In this document: positions 51,105-60,796 of the stretch, piece after piece
Position numbering within the stretch: position 1 is the stretch's first letter
How the letters are laid out: every line of letters starts with the position of its first letter
Assembly (NCBI GenBank): GCA_934086485.1
Contig: CAKOIF010000003.1
Coordinates: 1 to 64,000 of the forward strand
Origin: an uncultured Bacilli bacterium
GTDB taxonomy: Bacteria > Bacillota_I > Bacilli_A > RF39 > UBA660
Length of the DNA: 64,000 nt
Reading direction: 5' to 3'
Position numbers and translations under genes: made by a program
The notes under the pieces: model-generated
What the model was told of the DNA's origin: nothing
Seen by the model: only the letters and a program-made list of their open reading frames with translations
Databases searched by the model: none

Positions 51105-52867
51105 TATTTATATTTTGTAGTAACTTTCTTTAAATTCTCTTTAAAATTAGATTTAAATATATAATCATCAAATATATTATTCTCTAAATAATGTTTTTTT
51201 ATTAACTCTTTATCATTATCAAGAAGTACTATTTTTATTAAATTATTTATCTTTAATTTATTAATTTTTTTTATAATTGAAAATGCACTTTCATCATTCA
51301 TTTCATCATCAATAATTAATAAATCATATTTATTTTTTCCATTTAATTTTGATGTTATATCTTTATAATACATTACTGTATCTACAGTAAAATTGTTTTT
51401 CTTAAGTATATTCGTAAATGTAGAAAGTTCTAAATAATCATCACTTGCTAATAAAACTCTTTTTTTATTAGTTAACTTATTTGCTATTAAATCAAGATTA
51501 TCAACATCTTTTTTAGTTTTAATTTTCTCATTAATAATTATCTTAAAACTCAACATACCATCATTATCATTTATAAGAAGTGTTCCTCCGATAACATCGA
51601 TTAATTTTTTTACATCTTTTAAAGAAATATCATATTTTTCTAAATCATTAGAGATATTAACATTACTATTTAAAATATTATTTATTTCACTTAAGTCAAG
51701 TTTTATATATGAACTTTGAACTATAATTACTAGTCTACATATATCATTTTTAACAATTTCATAAATATCTAAATCAATAATGCCCTCTTTGTCTGAAATA
51801 CTATTTAATAAAAGAGCGACTATAATTTGTTTTATTCTAACATTATCTCCGTATAACAGTCTTGGAATAGTATCTGTAATACTATATTTAAAATTTGTAT
51901 TTTCATTTATTTTATTTTTAATAATATATATTATTTCATCATATAAGTTATAAATATTAAATGTGGTATCCACTATTTTAACTTTACTATTATCTATTGA
52001 AGAAACATTAAAAACTTCATTAATATCATTTAAAACATTATTAGATTCATTGTATATTTTTTTAGCATAATCATCTTTTTCTATTTTTTTATTTACATTC
52101 AATATATTTATTGCATTTTTCTTTATATTTTTTAAAGGAGATTTAACATCTTCGGATACTTTAAATAACATATTTATTTTTGATTCTATATTGTTTTCAA
52201 CAAGTTCTTTATTTTGAGTATACTCATTTAAAATTTTTAAATCTGGATTTTCAATAGTATGATACATAATAAATAAAACATAAAAATGCAAGCAAGTCGC
52301 TAAAGTTATGGATGGATTAAAAAATTGTATCAAACCCGCTAATGAACCAAATGTAATTAATAATAAAAGTGGTAATGTTTTAGAAAATTTAGTTTTATCA
52401 AAGTACTTAATTAATAATAATATCCAAATACAAGTCGTAATTCCTGTAACTAAATACATATAATTAACAGCAATTCCAGTGGCATACCCTTTTTTTATTG
52501 ATACTGGTAAAAATACTGAAATAAATGATAATAAATAAAATATAATATTTGAAATTTTATAATACATAATATATTTATCTTTATTATTAATACAATATAG
52601 CAAAACATAGATGTTAAAAACTGAAAAAAACATAATTATATATATTAAATATATTCTAGTAAAAATATAGACTAGTTGATTAGGCTTACTAAAATATAAA
52701 GTAAATAGTTTAGTAAATAATTCCATTAATAATCCAAAAAAATTTGTTATTAATAATATTGAAAAAATTATATTTTCTGATGTTGATATATGTTTTTTTG
52801 AAAAGAATAAAACATTCAATGTTAATGAAAATATAATTGTTAATATTAAAATCCATAGTAGGTTCAC
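51104..52867 (-). CDS. Hybrid histidine kinase-like membrane protein lacking the phosphoacceptor histidine
   Basis: 587 residues from a GTG start with AAGGAG nine bases upstream. About seven hydrophobic segments occupy residues 1-205, similar in layout to a 7TM sensor domain. A DHp-like helix follows, but the H-box normally reading SHExxTPL is SEDVKSPL, with Glu239 in place of His. A worn ATPase domain has LLLNSIS for the N-box and GGTLLINDNDGMLSF near its end, with no clear G1 box. The C-terminal receiver-like domain keeps the IIDDEM acidic strand (Asp520/521). It probably cannot autophosphorylate in the usual way and may be a sensory pseudokinase or a receiver phosphorylated by another kinase. 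No partner regulator is adjacent. Confidence 0.75.
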   Translation of the reverse strand: MNLLWILILTIIFSLTLNVLFFSKKHISTSENIIFSILLITNFFGLLMELFTKLFTLYFSKPNQLVYIFTRIYLIYIIMFFSVFNIYVLLYCINNKDKYIMYYKISNIIFYLLSFISVFLPVSIKKGYATGIAVNYMYLVTGITTCIWILLLIKYFDKTKFSKTLPLLLLITFGSLAGLIQFFNPSITLATCLHFYVLFIMYHTIENPDLKILNEYTQNKELVENNIESKINMLFKVSEDVKSPLKNIKKNAINILNVNKKIEKDDYAKKIYNESNNVLNDINEVFNVSSIDNSKVKIVDTTFNIYNLYDEIIYIIKNKINENTNFKYSITDTIPRLLYGDNVRIKQIIVALLLNSISDKEGIIDLDIYEIVKNDICRLVIIVQSSYIKLDLSEINNILNSNVNISNDLEKYDISLKDVKKLIDVIGGTLLINDNDGMLSFKIIINEKIKTKKDVDNLDLIANKLTNKKRVLLASDDYLELSTFTNILKKNNFTVDTVMYYKDITSKLNGKNKYDLLIIDDEMNDESAFSIIKKINKLKINNLIKIVLLDNDKELIKKHYLENNIFDDYIFKSNFKENLKKVTTKYK

Positions 52868-52907
52868 CTAAATCAACTCCTTGTATATTAATTTTATCAT
52901 AAAAAAA

Positions 52908-52929
52908 TGAGAATTTATATTTTTTCTCA
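52908..52929 (-). terminator. Intrinsic terminator of the AMP-forming ligase gene
   Basis: Minus-strand TGAGAA and TTCTCA pair across about ten A/T bases, followed by TTTTTTT; overlaps the TGA stop at 52927. Confidence 0.75.
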
Positions 52930-54870
52930 CCTTTTTTCTAATTTTCTTGTTAAATTTTTTCCTTCATTAAGTTTATATACCTTGTTTGAAATATCTTCAT
53001 TAGCAAGCACAATTAAATCTGTTTTTCCACTTCCAGCCACTGGGAACCCTTCTTCAAAAGTTCTAAATCTTAAAAACATATTATCTAAAATACATTCATC
53101 AATTTTTCCACTTAATCTAGTTCTAATTTCATTTACTAATTGTTCATCAGATTTTTTAGAATTAGGTTGTTTTTCAATATGGCAAACTAATTCATTATCA
53201 GGAAGTTTAACTATATAAGATTCCATTATATTTTTTGTATCTAGTCTAATAAGATCATTTATAACATAAAATGGTACACTTTCTCCATTTTCTAATATAA
53301 TGTCGTTTCCTGGTCTATCAAGCATTCTAAATGTTCCAAATTCATCTTGGTATGCATATGTACCAGTACTCATTAGTTTTACACCATCATCAGCTACTAC
53401 CTCTCTACCTTTATTAAATTCTTCGTTTACATAACCAATTTGGTTAGTGGGTGTGTCCACATAAAGCATTCCTCTTTCGTATGGTTTACAAGGTTTACCA
53501 TCATTATTTAATACTCTGGCATCTGCAAGTCCTATTGACATCAAATTAATATTTTTATTTTTAATTAAATAATCAAGTCTTTTTTCTTGTAAATTTTTAA
53601 ATAGAGTTACTAAAAATCCACCATTTTCTGTTGTGCCTCCGGCTATAGTTATTTTAACTGGTGCGAATGGGAATGGTAATTTTTCAACTCCATATTTATG
53701 TTTTCTTGAAATAATATTTAAATATTTCTCTAAACCTGTTGATAATTCTTGACCTGCAACACAAACACATACACGAAATGGCATTTTAACAGTTTTCCAA
53801 TTTTCATCTTTATCAAGTAACTTTGCTACATATTTTTCATATTCAGGTGTTTCAACTGTATAATTAGGTTTATTAATAAGTAAAGAATATGGATAAAAAT
53901 TAATATCATAATATGGTTCACAAGCTATAGTCCATCCCATATAAAGTGGATCTGTATAAGCAGTTGACATTACTGTTTGAGTATAACTTGGTAAATGTGC
54001 AAGCACGCTTAATTTTTTCATCGTTGGCATTGGAGATACATCAGAACATTTAAATCTTGCTAAAGTTAAATAATTTCTATTACTATGTTTACATCCTTTT
54101 GGATAACCAGGTTTTGTTGTACCACTTGTATAAGTTATTTGGCATAAATCAGATAAGGACATATCTTCGACAACACTGCCTTTATAAGCCTTGCCTTTTT
54201 CCAAAAATTCATCTTTTGTAATTATCTTTTCACCAAATTTATCCTTAAAAAGTGAAACATTATTTTTAAAGTGTCCAAACTTATCATCTATTTCAGCATA
54301 AGGATTATAATGATTTCCATCTTTATTTTTTGGTAAAGAATCAGTTAAAGAAAATGTTATAATCTTTTCAATCTGTGGACTTCTTACAATAGAATTTTGC
54401 ATTTTCTCATTAATATCATCAGATACTAAAATAACTTTCGATTTTGTATCTCGAATAATGTCCACTAAATAATCTTCAGCAAACCACTCACCAACAATAT
54501 TAGAAACGGCACCTATCATGTTTAAGGCAGTTAAACTATAAATAAATTCGGGACTATTTGAAACCATAACCGGTACTTCACTGCCTTTAGTTATTCCCAT
54601 TTCTTTAAATGATTTACAAAACTTATAAACATTTGTCCAAAATTCATAACCGTTAATTTTATTACCACGATAAAATAAAACATTATTATCAAGTTTATTT
54701 TTATTTTTAAGAAACATTTCTACAGACCAAGAATTATTATGATTAAGTTCTAAATCTATTAAAGCCATTCTTGCTTTTCTTGATATTTTTTTTGAAATAG
54801 TATAATTTATTTCTGATGTCTTTTTATTTGAAATCATTTTTTCTATTTGAATATTTAATTCATCAACCAT
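52927..54870 (-). CDS. AMP-forming acyl-CoA synthetase/ligase
   Basis: 647 residues with AAGGGGGATAACT before the ATG. The adenylate-forming signature is ITYTSGTTKPGYPKG near residue 245, followed by GTYAYQDEFGTFRMLDRPGNDII (TGD and RxxD motifs) and a C-terminal lid with GSGKTDL carrying the catalytic Lys. Such enzymes activate a fatty or aryl acid as acyl-AMP and usually transfer it to CoA. The protein substrate pocket cannot be read. It is a single gene with its own terminator, so there is no carrier protein or partner beside it to suggest a secondary pathway. Confidence 0.88.
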   Translation of the reverse strand: MVDELNIQIEKMISNKKTSEINYTISKKISRKARMALIDLELNHNNSWSVEMFLKNKNKLDNNVLFYRGNKINGYEFWTNVYKFCKSFKEMGITKGSEVPVMVSNSPEFIYSLTALNMIGAVSNIVGEWFAEDYLVDIIRDTKSKVILVSDDINEKMQNSIVRSPQIEKIITFSLTDSLPKNKDGNHYNPYAEIDDKFGHFKNNVSLFKDKFGEKIITKDEFLEKGKAYKGSVVEDMSLSDLCQITYTSGTTKPGYPKGCKHSNRNYLTLARFKCSDVSPMPTMKKLSVLAHLPSYTQTVMSTAYTDPLYMGWTIACEPYYDINFYPYSLLINKPNYTVETPEYEKYVAKLLDKDENWKTVKMPFRVCVCVAGQELSTGLEKYLNIISRKHKYGVEKLPFPFAPVKITIAGGTTENGGFLVTLFKNLQEKRLDYLIKNKNINLMSIGLADARVLNNDGKPCKPYERGMLYVDTPTNQIGYVNEEFNKGREVVADDGVKLMSTGTYAYQDEFGTFRMLDRPGNDIILENGESVPFYVINDLIRLDTKNIMESYIVKLPDNELVCHIEKQPNSKKSDEQLVNEIRTRLSGKIDECILDNMFLRFRTFEEGFPVAGSGKTDLIVLANEDISNKVYKLNEGKNLTRKLEKR

Positions 54871-54934
54871 AGTTATCCCCCTTAACTACGATAATTTTAC
54901 CACTTTATATGCAAAATGTCAAAAATGTGTAAAC

Positions 54935-54972
54935 AAAAAATTGATAAAACTATCTAGTCTTACCAAAATTTC
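54935..54972. repeat. 38-base repeat, copy 2
   Basis: Matches 51067-51104 at 37 of 38 positions. Here it includes the last codons (NFGKTR stop) of the 54950-56422 gene, so copy 1 looks like a displaced 3' end of a related gene. Confidence 0.9.
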
Positions 54973-56422
54973 CTTCTAAAAATAAATCATAATTTAATTT
55001 TTTATTATTTAGTGTTTTCAATTTTTCATATAATGCTGAATATTTAGTACTTTCTAAATGTCTTTCATAGAATGAAAGTTCCTCATTAGAATTACTAATT
55101 TTAAGAACTTGTCCATTTTCTGACAAAATTACATCAATAAAATAAATCCTTCCATCTTTTAAATATTTTTCTAGTATATTCGGAGTTTTCTCAGTAATAA
55201 TAGTTTTACATGTTTTTTCAAATACCAAGGTTTTTCCATTTGAAATTGAATGCATTCTTTTTGTACCAAAACCAATTAGTGATAAATCATAATCACTCAA
55301 GGAAATAATATAATTTTTTATATTTTTAATTTGTTTTATTAAATCTTGATTTGTTATTCTAAACTTCTCCATAAAATCATAACTTAAATTTTTTTGTAAA
55401 GCCTCAATTATATTTTTATTCGCAAAAAAATTTTTATATTCTGGAAACTGAACTTCCACCATTGACTGTTTTTCTTTTGTTAAGTTAGAAAACAAAAAAT
55501 AAGTATCAAGTACATCTTTAACTTGAGATGCATACTTTATCGAAGAAGATTTAAAATCACCGTTATAATGTGGAATATATAAATCACAACTAATATTATC
55601 ATCTATATGGTCCACAATCACCTCACTAAAATTTAATCTTTCATAATCAAATAAACTTATATTTTTTATTAACAATTTATTTAATTCAAATAGTGGATAA
55701 TCATAACCAAAAGTTTTTTTAAACTCACTTTTAAAAAGATTAAAATCAGTTGATTTAAAAGTTTTAATAAATTCTACATTTTTATTATATTCATTTAAAA
55801 GTATTTGCTTACCTTCATTACTTAAAAAGAATTTAGCAATATTTTGAGCAGGTTTATCATCATGAGTTAATGTTACATAAAAACTCGTTAATGAAGAAGT
55901 TTCACTTGTTAAGCCAAGTAAATGAGCAATATTATCTTTCCTTATTTCTAGTACTTCATAAATATCATGATGCAAACTTTCACTAGGAAGTTTAATATAT
56001 AAAGTTTTATTTGCGAAGTTATTTTGACACATATTATAATTACGTTCAATTATATCTAATAAATACATAAGTTCTTCTTGAGAAAAAAGATTTTTCTCTT
56101 TAGGTATTTCTCTATTTTCTGTCATTTTATTCATTATACTATTTAGAACAACTAATGGTTTTTCACTATCTTTACCATTTATAAAATTTATAAAAAATTC
56201 ATAATTTTCTGAAAGTAGTATATGCATCCTCGAAGATAATTTACCCTCCATATCTAAATCAATAAGATTAGTAATAAAGTCTATTCTTGAACTATTATCT
56301 TTAAAAGTTTCATCAAACGTTCCCAAAATAAATCCTTCAGCTTTTGCATTAGAATAAAAATCTTTTAACTTATCATAAAATGCAACACTTTGCTTAGTTA
56401 CTTCACTTTCATATGCTATCAT
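54950..56422 (-). CDS. Unknown cytoplasmic protein (possible PBECR4-like region)
   Basis: 490 residues, soluble, with GAGGTATTT before the ATG. Residues about 160-190 read LEIRKDNIAHLLGL, a pattern I associate with PBECR4-type (phage nuclease-like) domains of Firmicutes, and a C-terminal section includes YFIDVILSENGQVLKI. The match is short and I would not rely on it. The N-terminal 150 residues are helical. It is a single gene between the AMP-forming ligase and an ABC-F gene. The final codons form part of a 38-base repeat also found downstream of the pseudokinase gene. Confidence 0.6.
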   Translation of the reverse strand: MIAYESEVTKQSVAFYDKLKDFYSNAKAEGFILGTFDETFKDNSSRIDFITNLIDLDMEGKLSSRMHILLSENYEFFINFINGKDSEKPLVVLNSIMNKMTENREIPKEKNLFSQEELMYLLDIIERNYNMCQNNFANKTLYIKLPSESLHHDIYEVLEIRKDNIAHLLGLTSETSSLTSFYVTLTHDDKPAQNIAKFFLSNEGKQILLNEYNKNVEFIKTFKSTDFNLFKSEFKKTFGYDYPLFELNKLLIKNISLFDYERLNFSEVIVDHIDDNISCDLYIPHYNGDFKSSSIKYASQVKDVLDTYFLFSNLTKEKQSMVEVQFPEYKNFFANKNIIEALQKNLSYDFMEKFRITNQDLIKQIKNIKNYIISLSDYDLSLIGFGTKRMHSISNGKTLVFEKTCKTIITEKTPNILEKYLKDGRIYFIDVILSENGQVLKISNSNEELSFYERHLESTKYSALYEKLKTLNNKKLNYDLFLEGNFGKTR

Positions 56423-56498
56423 AAATACCTCTTATTATAAGTTTATCACATTATAGTATTTTTATAAATAATATATTTAATATAAATATTAAACAAAT

Positions 56499-58121
56499 CT
56501 ATTTATTTTCATTAATCATTTCATAATGATAAACAATATCTCTATCATAGTAGACTATTTTACCACTTGGAAGTAAAAGCATTCTTGAAATACCAAGGTT
56601 ATCAACAAAATCAAGGTTATGAGAAACCACAAGCATTGTACCTTCAAAAGATTTAAAAGTATCAGCAATAATAACTTGTGTCATCGGATCTAAATGGTTT
56701 GTAGGTTCATCAAGCAAAAGTGTATTTGCTCCCTTTAAAGCAACTTTTGCAAGGGCAACTCTTGATCTTTCACCCGGAGATAAAACCTCAACTTTTTTAT
56801 AAATATCATCCCCAGAAAATAAAAAACTTCCAAGTATTTTTCTTATTTCAAAATCTCTTAAATTAAACTCTGTAAAATTATCTAATATTGATTTACTATT
56901 ATCAAGTATCTCGTGTTCTTGAGCATAATAAGAAGTTGTAGTTTTTTCATTAATTATAATATTTCCCTCGATTGGAGTAAGAAGCCCCATAATAAGTTTT
57001 AATAAAGTAGTTTTACCAATACCGTTTTCCCCAACTACTAAAAGTTTTTCTCCCCTGGTTAAATCAAATGTTAAATTTTGATATAAAAGATTATCTTTTG
57101 TATAACCAAATGTTAGATTTTCAACTTTTAAAGGTGTTAAATAACTTTTTTCATTTATTTTAATATTAAATTTTGTATACTTATTAGCCTTTTCAAGTAC
57201 CACTTTTTCTTTTTGGAGTTTCTCTAATTTTTTAATTCTATCCTTAGCAATATTTGCTTTCTTTTCATTACCACGAATATATTTATTAATTATACCTTTT
57301 AACTTTTCTTCCTCTTTTACTTGTTTTTCATAAAGTCTTTCTTTTGCTTTATCTTTTTCACTTTTAATCTTTAGATATTTTTCATAATTTCCATTATAAA
57401 GAAAAACATTTTTCTTTATTTTATCTACATATAAAGTTTTTGTTGTAACGTTATTTAAAAAATCTATGTCATGAGAAATTACAAGTACAAGTCCATGATA
57501 ATTTTTTATAGTATTTTCAATATAATCTTTTGTATCTAAATCAAGGTGGTTTGTAGGTTCATCAAGTAAAAGAATTTCTGGCTTTGAATAAAGTAGTCTT
57601 GCAAATGCTACTTTTGATTTTTGTCCACCAGAAATATTTTTAAGTTTTAAATCAAGTAGTTTTTCAGAAATATTCATACCCTCGATTATTTTAAGAAGTA
57701 TGCTTTCTGCATTATATTCATCATAATACTCTAATTTATTTTGATTTTTAGTAATCTTTTTAAAAAGATAATTTAATTTTTTATCATCTTTTTCTACTGC
57801 TATTTGTTGATATAAAGAAGTTATATTATCCTTTAGTTTTTGAATTGGTCTTCCTAAAAGTAAATATTCAAAAACAGTTATATCATCATTTGGTATTTCA
57901 TCAGTAATTACCTGGGGAAGATATCCTATTAAATCTCTATTTTTTACAGTTATTTTCCCAGAGTCTGGAGAAATATTTCCAAGTATTAAATTAAATAATG
58001 TTGATTTACCTGCACCATTTACTCCAACTATGCCAATTTTATCATTATCATTAAAATGAACAGATACATCATTAAATATCTCCTGAAGTCCAAATGACAT
58101 ATATAAATGTTCTATATTCAT
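56499..58121 (-). CDS. ABC-F family ATPase
   Basis: 540 residues with two ABC domains and no membrane segment. The first has GVNGAGKST, SGGQKSK and LLLDEPTNHLDLD, the second GENGIGKTT, SPGERSR and LLLDEPTNHLDPM. A Lys/Glu-rich linker (about 235-310) separates them. ABC-F proteins bind the ribosomal E site; some give resistance to ribosome-targeting antibiotics, others are translation factors. The linker is moderate in length, so resistance cannot be predicted from it. AAAGAGGTAAAAGT precedes the ATG. All ATPase motifs are intact. Confidence 0.92.
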   Translation of the reverse strand: MNIEHLYMSFGLQEIFNDVSVHFNDNDKIGIVGVNGAGKSTLFNLILGNISPDSGKITVKNRDLIGYLPQVITDEIPNDDITVFEYLLLGRPIQKLKDNITSLYQQIAVEKDDKKLNYLFKKITKNQNKLEYYDEYNAESILLKIIEGMNISEKLLDLKLKNISGGQKSKVAFARLLYSKPEILLLDEPTNHLDLDTKDYIENTIKNYHGLVLVISHDIDFLNNVTTKTLYVDKIKKNVFLYNGNYEKYLKIKSEKDKAKERLYEKQVKEEEKLKGIINKYIRGNEKKANIAKDRIKKLEKLQKEKVVLEKANKYTKFNIKINEKSYLTPLKVENLTFGYTKDNLLYQNLTFDLTRGEKLLVVGENGIGKTTLLKLIMGLLTPIEGNIIINEKTTTSYYAQEHEILDNSKSILDNFTEFNLRDFEIRKILGSFLFSGDDIYKKVEVLSPGERSRVALAKVALKGANTLLLDEPTNHLDPMTQVIIADTFKSFEGTMLVVSHNLDFVDNLGISRMLLLPSGKIVYYDRDIVYHYEMINENK

Positions 58122-58153
58122 ACTTTTACCTCTTTTGCAAATAGATTATATTA

Positions 58154-58183
58154 AAAAAAGTGATTTAAGTCAATAAACCACTA
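58154..58183 (-). terminator. Intrinsic terminator downstream of metK
   Basis: Minus-strand AGTGGTTT-ATTGACTT-AAATCACT with one G-U pair, followed by TTTTTTT, just past the end of the NUDIX fragment. Confidence 0.75.
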
Positions 58184-58301
58184 ATCCATAATTATTAAAT
58201 ATTCAAGTAATTTTTCATCATTAAGAGTTACTCCAGTTTCTTCATTTACTTCCCTTATTATAGAGTCAAAAGTAGTTTCACCAAATTTAACCATTCCCCA
58301 A
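58181..58301 (-). pseudogene. NUDIX hydrolase fragment fused to the 3' side of metK
   Basis: In a frame different from metK, the minus strand reads NWGMVKFGETTFDSIIREVN then EETGVTLNDEKLLEYLIIMD and a TAG stop at 58181. GETTFDSIIREVNEETGV fits the NUDIX box G-x5-E-x7-REUxEExGU. Only about 40 codons around the box remain, with no start codon or N-terminal strand. The fragment begins at the metK stop, so a deletion or insertion probably joined the two. It is unlikely to be translated. Confidence 0.75.
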
Positions 58302-59324
58302 TTAATCTATAAAATGACCAAACATTGCTCTTTTTTCATATTTTTCATTTAATAAATTAAGTGAATTTATAATATTTTGAACAGAACATTTTTCATATAA
58401 ATCATCAGGTACTTTTAAATCCCCTTTATCAGAAGTTATATATATTGCAAGAGGATTTTTAAGACCAATAGCATAAGAAAGTTGAACAAGAACATATTCT
58501 AAATTATCATTATTTTTTAAAATATCTTTTGCAATAACTCTAGCCATATAAGCACCAGACCTATCAACTTTACTTGGGTCTTTACCAGAAAAAGCACCTC
58601 CGCCTACTGGAGCAAAACCTTGATAAGAATCCACTACAATCTTTCTTCCAGTAAGACCTGCATCTCCAGTAAAACCACCTATTAAAAATTTACCAGTTGG
58701 ATTTAAAATAAATTTTTCAACTTCAATATTATATTCATTACATATACTTTTGCAAGTATCAATTAATATTTCATCTGTTTTATCTCTTTCTTCTTCAGTA
58801 TTTTGATAACAAATTACAAAGTCTTTTATTTTAACTAATTTATTATTTTCATAATAACCAGTTATTTGAGCTTTACCATCTGGTAAAAATCTTTTATCTT
58901 TTTTTCTAAGTTCATCATAGAAATTAGAAAGTTTCTGAAGTATTACCATAGAGGTAGGCAGATACTCTTTAGTATCACGGCATGCATAACCAAACATCAT
59001 ACCATTATCACCAGCACCATGAACTTTATCATTTGTTCCAAGTGCTATATCAATGCTTTGAACACCAAGATTATTAATTATCTCATAATTTTCATCATAA
59101 CCAACATCATTTAAAACTCTTTTTACTATACTTGAAACATCTACCTTTGCACTACTTGTAACTTCACCGGTTACAAATATTTTACCTTTTCCTCCCATTA
59201 CTTCAATTCCACATCGTGAGGATTTATCTTCATTTAAATATGCATCTAAAAGTGCATCACTTATTTGGTCACATACTTTATCTGGGTGACCACGAAATAC
59301 TATTTCGTTACTAAAAATTTTCAT
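58302..59324 (-). CDS. metK: S-adenosylmethionine synthetase (short form)
   Basis: 340 residues, against about 390 in most bacteria. The signature regions are kept: GHPDKVCDQISDALLD near residue 13, GAGDNGMMFGYAC near 104, GGGAFSGKDPSKVDRSGAY near 240 and a C-terminal HFID. GHPDK includes the ATP- and metal-contacting His and Asp. The shortening lies mainly in loops. The enzyme makes SAM from methionine and ATP. A SAM-I riboswitch directly upstream should shut the gene when SAM is plentiful. AAAGGAG precedes the ATG; a NUDIX fragment lies immediately downstream. Confidence 0.95.
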   Translation of the reverse strand: MKIFSNEIVFRGHPDKVCDQISDALLDAYLNEDKSSRCGIEVMGGKGKIFVTGEVTSSAKVDVSSIVKRVLNDVGYDENYEIINNLGVQSIDIALGTNDKVHGAGDNGMMFGYACRDTKEYLPTSMVILQKLSNFYDELRKKDKRFLPDGKAQITGYYENNKLVKIKDFVICYQNTEEERDKTDEILIDTCKSICNEYNIEVEKFILNPTGKFLIGGFTGDAGLTGRKIVVDSYQGFAPVGGGAFSGKDPSKVDRSGAYMARVIAKDILKNNDNLEYVLVQLSYAIGLKNPLAIYITSDKGDLKVPDDLYEKCSVQNIINSLNLLNEKYEKRAMFGHFID

Positions 59325-59386
59325 TTATACTCCTTTTCTTTTTTCATCTTAAAAGAAAATGCTTAATAAAACTTTCCTACTTTCAT

Positions 59387-59515
59387 AAAAAAACATCCAA
59401 GATAACAATATCTTGAATGATAAAGTTATCTTATAGCTCTAGCATTACCACCTAATTTAATAGGTTGGTGTGACTTCAACGGGCTAGTCCCTCCATCACT
59501 CTTTATAAGATGTAA
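59387..59515 (-). promoter_or_regulatory. SAM-I riboswitch (S-box) with terminator, controls metK
   Basis: The minus strand shows the S-box consensus GATGGAGGGACTAGCCC, GTTGAAG, a CCAACC block and GGTGGTAATGCTAG. The P1 stem forms between ATCTTATA-type strands at 59504-59511 and 59428-59435. It is followed by a terminator hairpin CATTCAAGATA-TTGT-TATCTTGGATG and seven T (59387-59419). SAM binding stabilises P1 and the terminator. A promoter with TTGGAC (59544-59549), an 18-base spacer and TATAAT (59520-59525) lies in the trpS 3' end. Confidence 0.93.
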
Positions 59516-59535
59516 TTAAATTATAACACTTTGTT

Positions 59536-60522
59536 TTAGTTAAGTCCAACTTTTTTCTTCATTTGGTTCATTTTTTCATAAGCAAGTTTTCTGGAGTTTT
59601 CTTTACCTTTATTTAATATTTCTTCGAGTTTACCAGAACTTATAATATGATTATATTTTTCTTGAATATCACTAATCATCTGTGATGTTAATGAAGCAAC
59701 ATACTTTTTAAAATTACCATATCCAGCTGTTTTATATTCATTTGCAATATCCTCTACAGTTCTTTTAGAAATAACACTTGCAATATTAAGTAAATTTGAA
59801 ATACCTGGTTTATTTTCTTCATCGAAATAAACTAAATTTTCACTATCTGTAGTTGCTCCCATAATCTTTTTAGTAACCATTTCTGGGCTATCAAATAAAG
59901 ATATAACACCATTTGGATTTGTTTCAGACTTACTCATTTTTTTGGTAGGATCTTTTAAATCTTTAATCTTAACTCCTTCTTTACTAATTAAAGGTTGTGG
60001 AAGTTTAAAAGTTTGGCCATATTTATTATTAAATCTTTCTGCTATATCACGGGCAATTTCAACATGTTGTTTTTGGTCAATACCTACTGGAACATAATCA
60101 GAATCACAATACAAAATATCTGCGGCCATTAAAATTGGATATGTTAAAAGTCCCACAGTAAAGTTTTCTTTGCCTTTAGATTTTTCCTTAAATTGAATCA
60201 TCCTTGAGGCTTCTCCATAATAAGTGTTGCACTCTAAAATCCATGAAATCATTGGAATATATTCATTATCTGATTGAATATAAACAACTACTTTCTCTGG
60301 ATCAATTCCACATGCGATATACATTGCAATAAACTTTTTAATTCTATCTCTTAAAGTATTTGGATCTTGATATTCAGTAAGTGCATGAAGATCTGCTACA
60401 AAAAGATATACTTCATTATTTTCATCATTAGAAAGTTCAACCATTTGTGATATTGCTCCAATATAATTGCCTAAAGTAAGTTCTCCTGTTGGTTTTAATC
60501 CTGTTAATATTCTTTTTTTCAT
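59536..60522 (-). CDS. trpS: Tryptophanyl-tRNA synthetase
   Basis: 328 residues, normal for bacterial TrpRS. The class I HIGH motif appears as TLGNYIGA at about 16-23 and the KMSKS loop as KKMSKSE near residue 193. GLKPTGELTLGNY at the start is characteristic of TrpRS. AAAGAGGGATAAAT precedes the ATG. Expression is governed by a T-box leader at 60541-60796 whose specifier and discriminator fit tRNA-Trp. Confidence 0.97.
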   Translation of the reverse strand: MKKRILTGLKPTGELTLGNYIGAISQMVELSNDENNEVYLFVADLHALTEYQDPNTLRDRIKKFIAMYIACGIDPEKVVVYIQSDNEYIPMISWILECNTYYGEASRMIQFKEKSKGKENFTVGLLTYPILMAADILYCDSDYVPVGIDQKQHVEIARDIAERFNNKYGQTFKLPQPLISKEGVKIKDLKDPTKKMSKSETNPNGVISLFDSPEMVTKKIMGATTDSENLVYFDEENKPGISNLLNIASVISKRTVEDIANEYKTAGYGNFKKYVASLTSQMISDIQEKYNHIISSGKLEEILNKGKENSRKLAYEKMNQMKKKVGLN

Positions 60523-60540
60523 ATTTATCCCTCTTTCTTA

Positions 60541-60796
60541 AAAAAAATCTTATCCTCAACAGTTAGGATAAGATTTAAGTTCTTATTAATGCCACCTAAA
60601 AAGTGCAATTCATGTACAATTATACATGCTACTTTGTTAACGAAGTTAAGTACTCCGTGCTAGCCTACTACTATTTCGGTAGCCTCTTGAAAGCCCATTT
60701 CGTATATTACCCATTTATAACTTTCCACCACTAGTTACTCTCTTTAAAACAAATAATATCTACTTTTCTTTCTCATCGATTTACAAGTTTATTGTA
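60541..60796 (-). promoter_or_regulatory. T-box riboswitch controlling trpS
   Basis: The minus-strand leader begins with GATGAGAAAGAAAAGTAGA and an AGAGAG...GGTGG distal region, both typical of T-box stem I. A likely specifier TGG (Trp codon) lies at 60695-60697 in the sequence GAAATGGGC. The T-box bulge AGGTGGCA is at 60590-60597; TGGC pairs with the ACC end of a tRNA with discriminator G, as in tRNA-Trp. A terminator AATCTTATCC...GGATAAGATT with T run (60541-60575) completes it. A consensus promoter TTGACA (60814-60819), 17 bases, TACAAT (60791-60796) lies upstream. The 313-base gap before trpS is fully occupied by this element. Confidence 0.93.
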
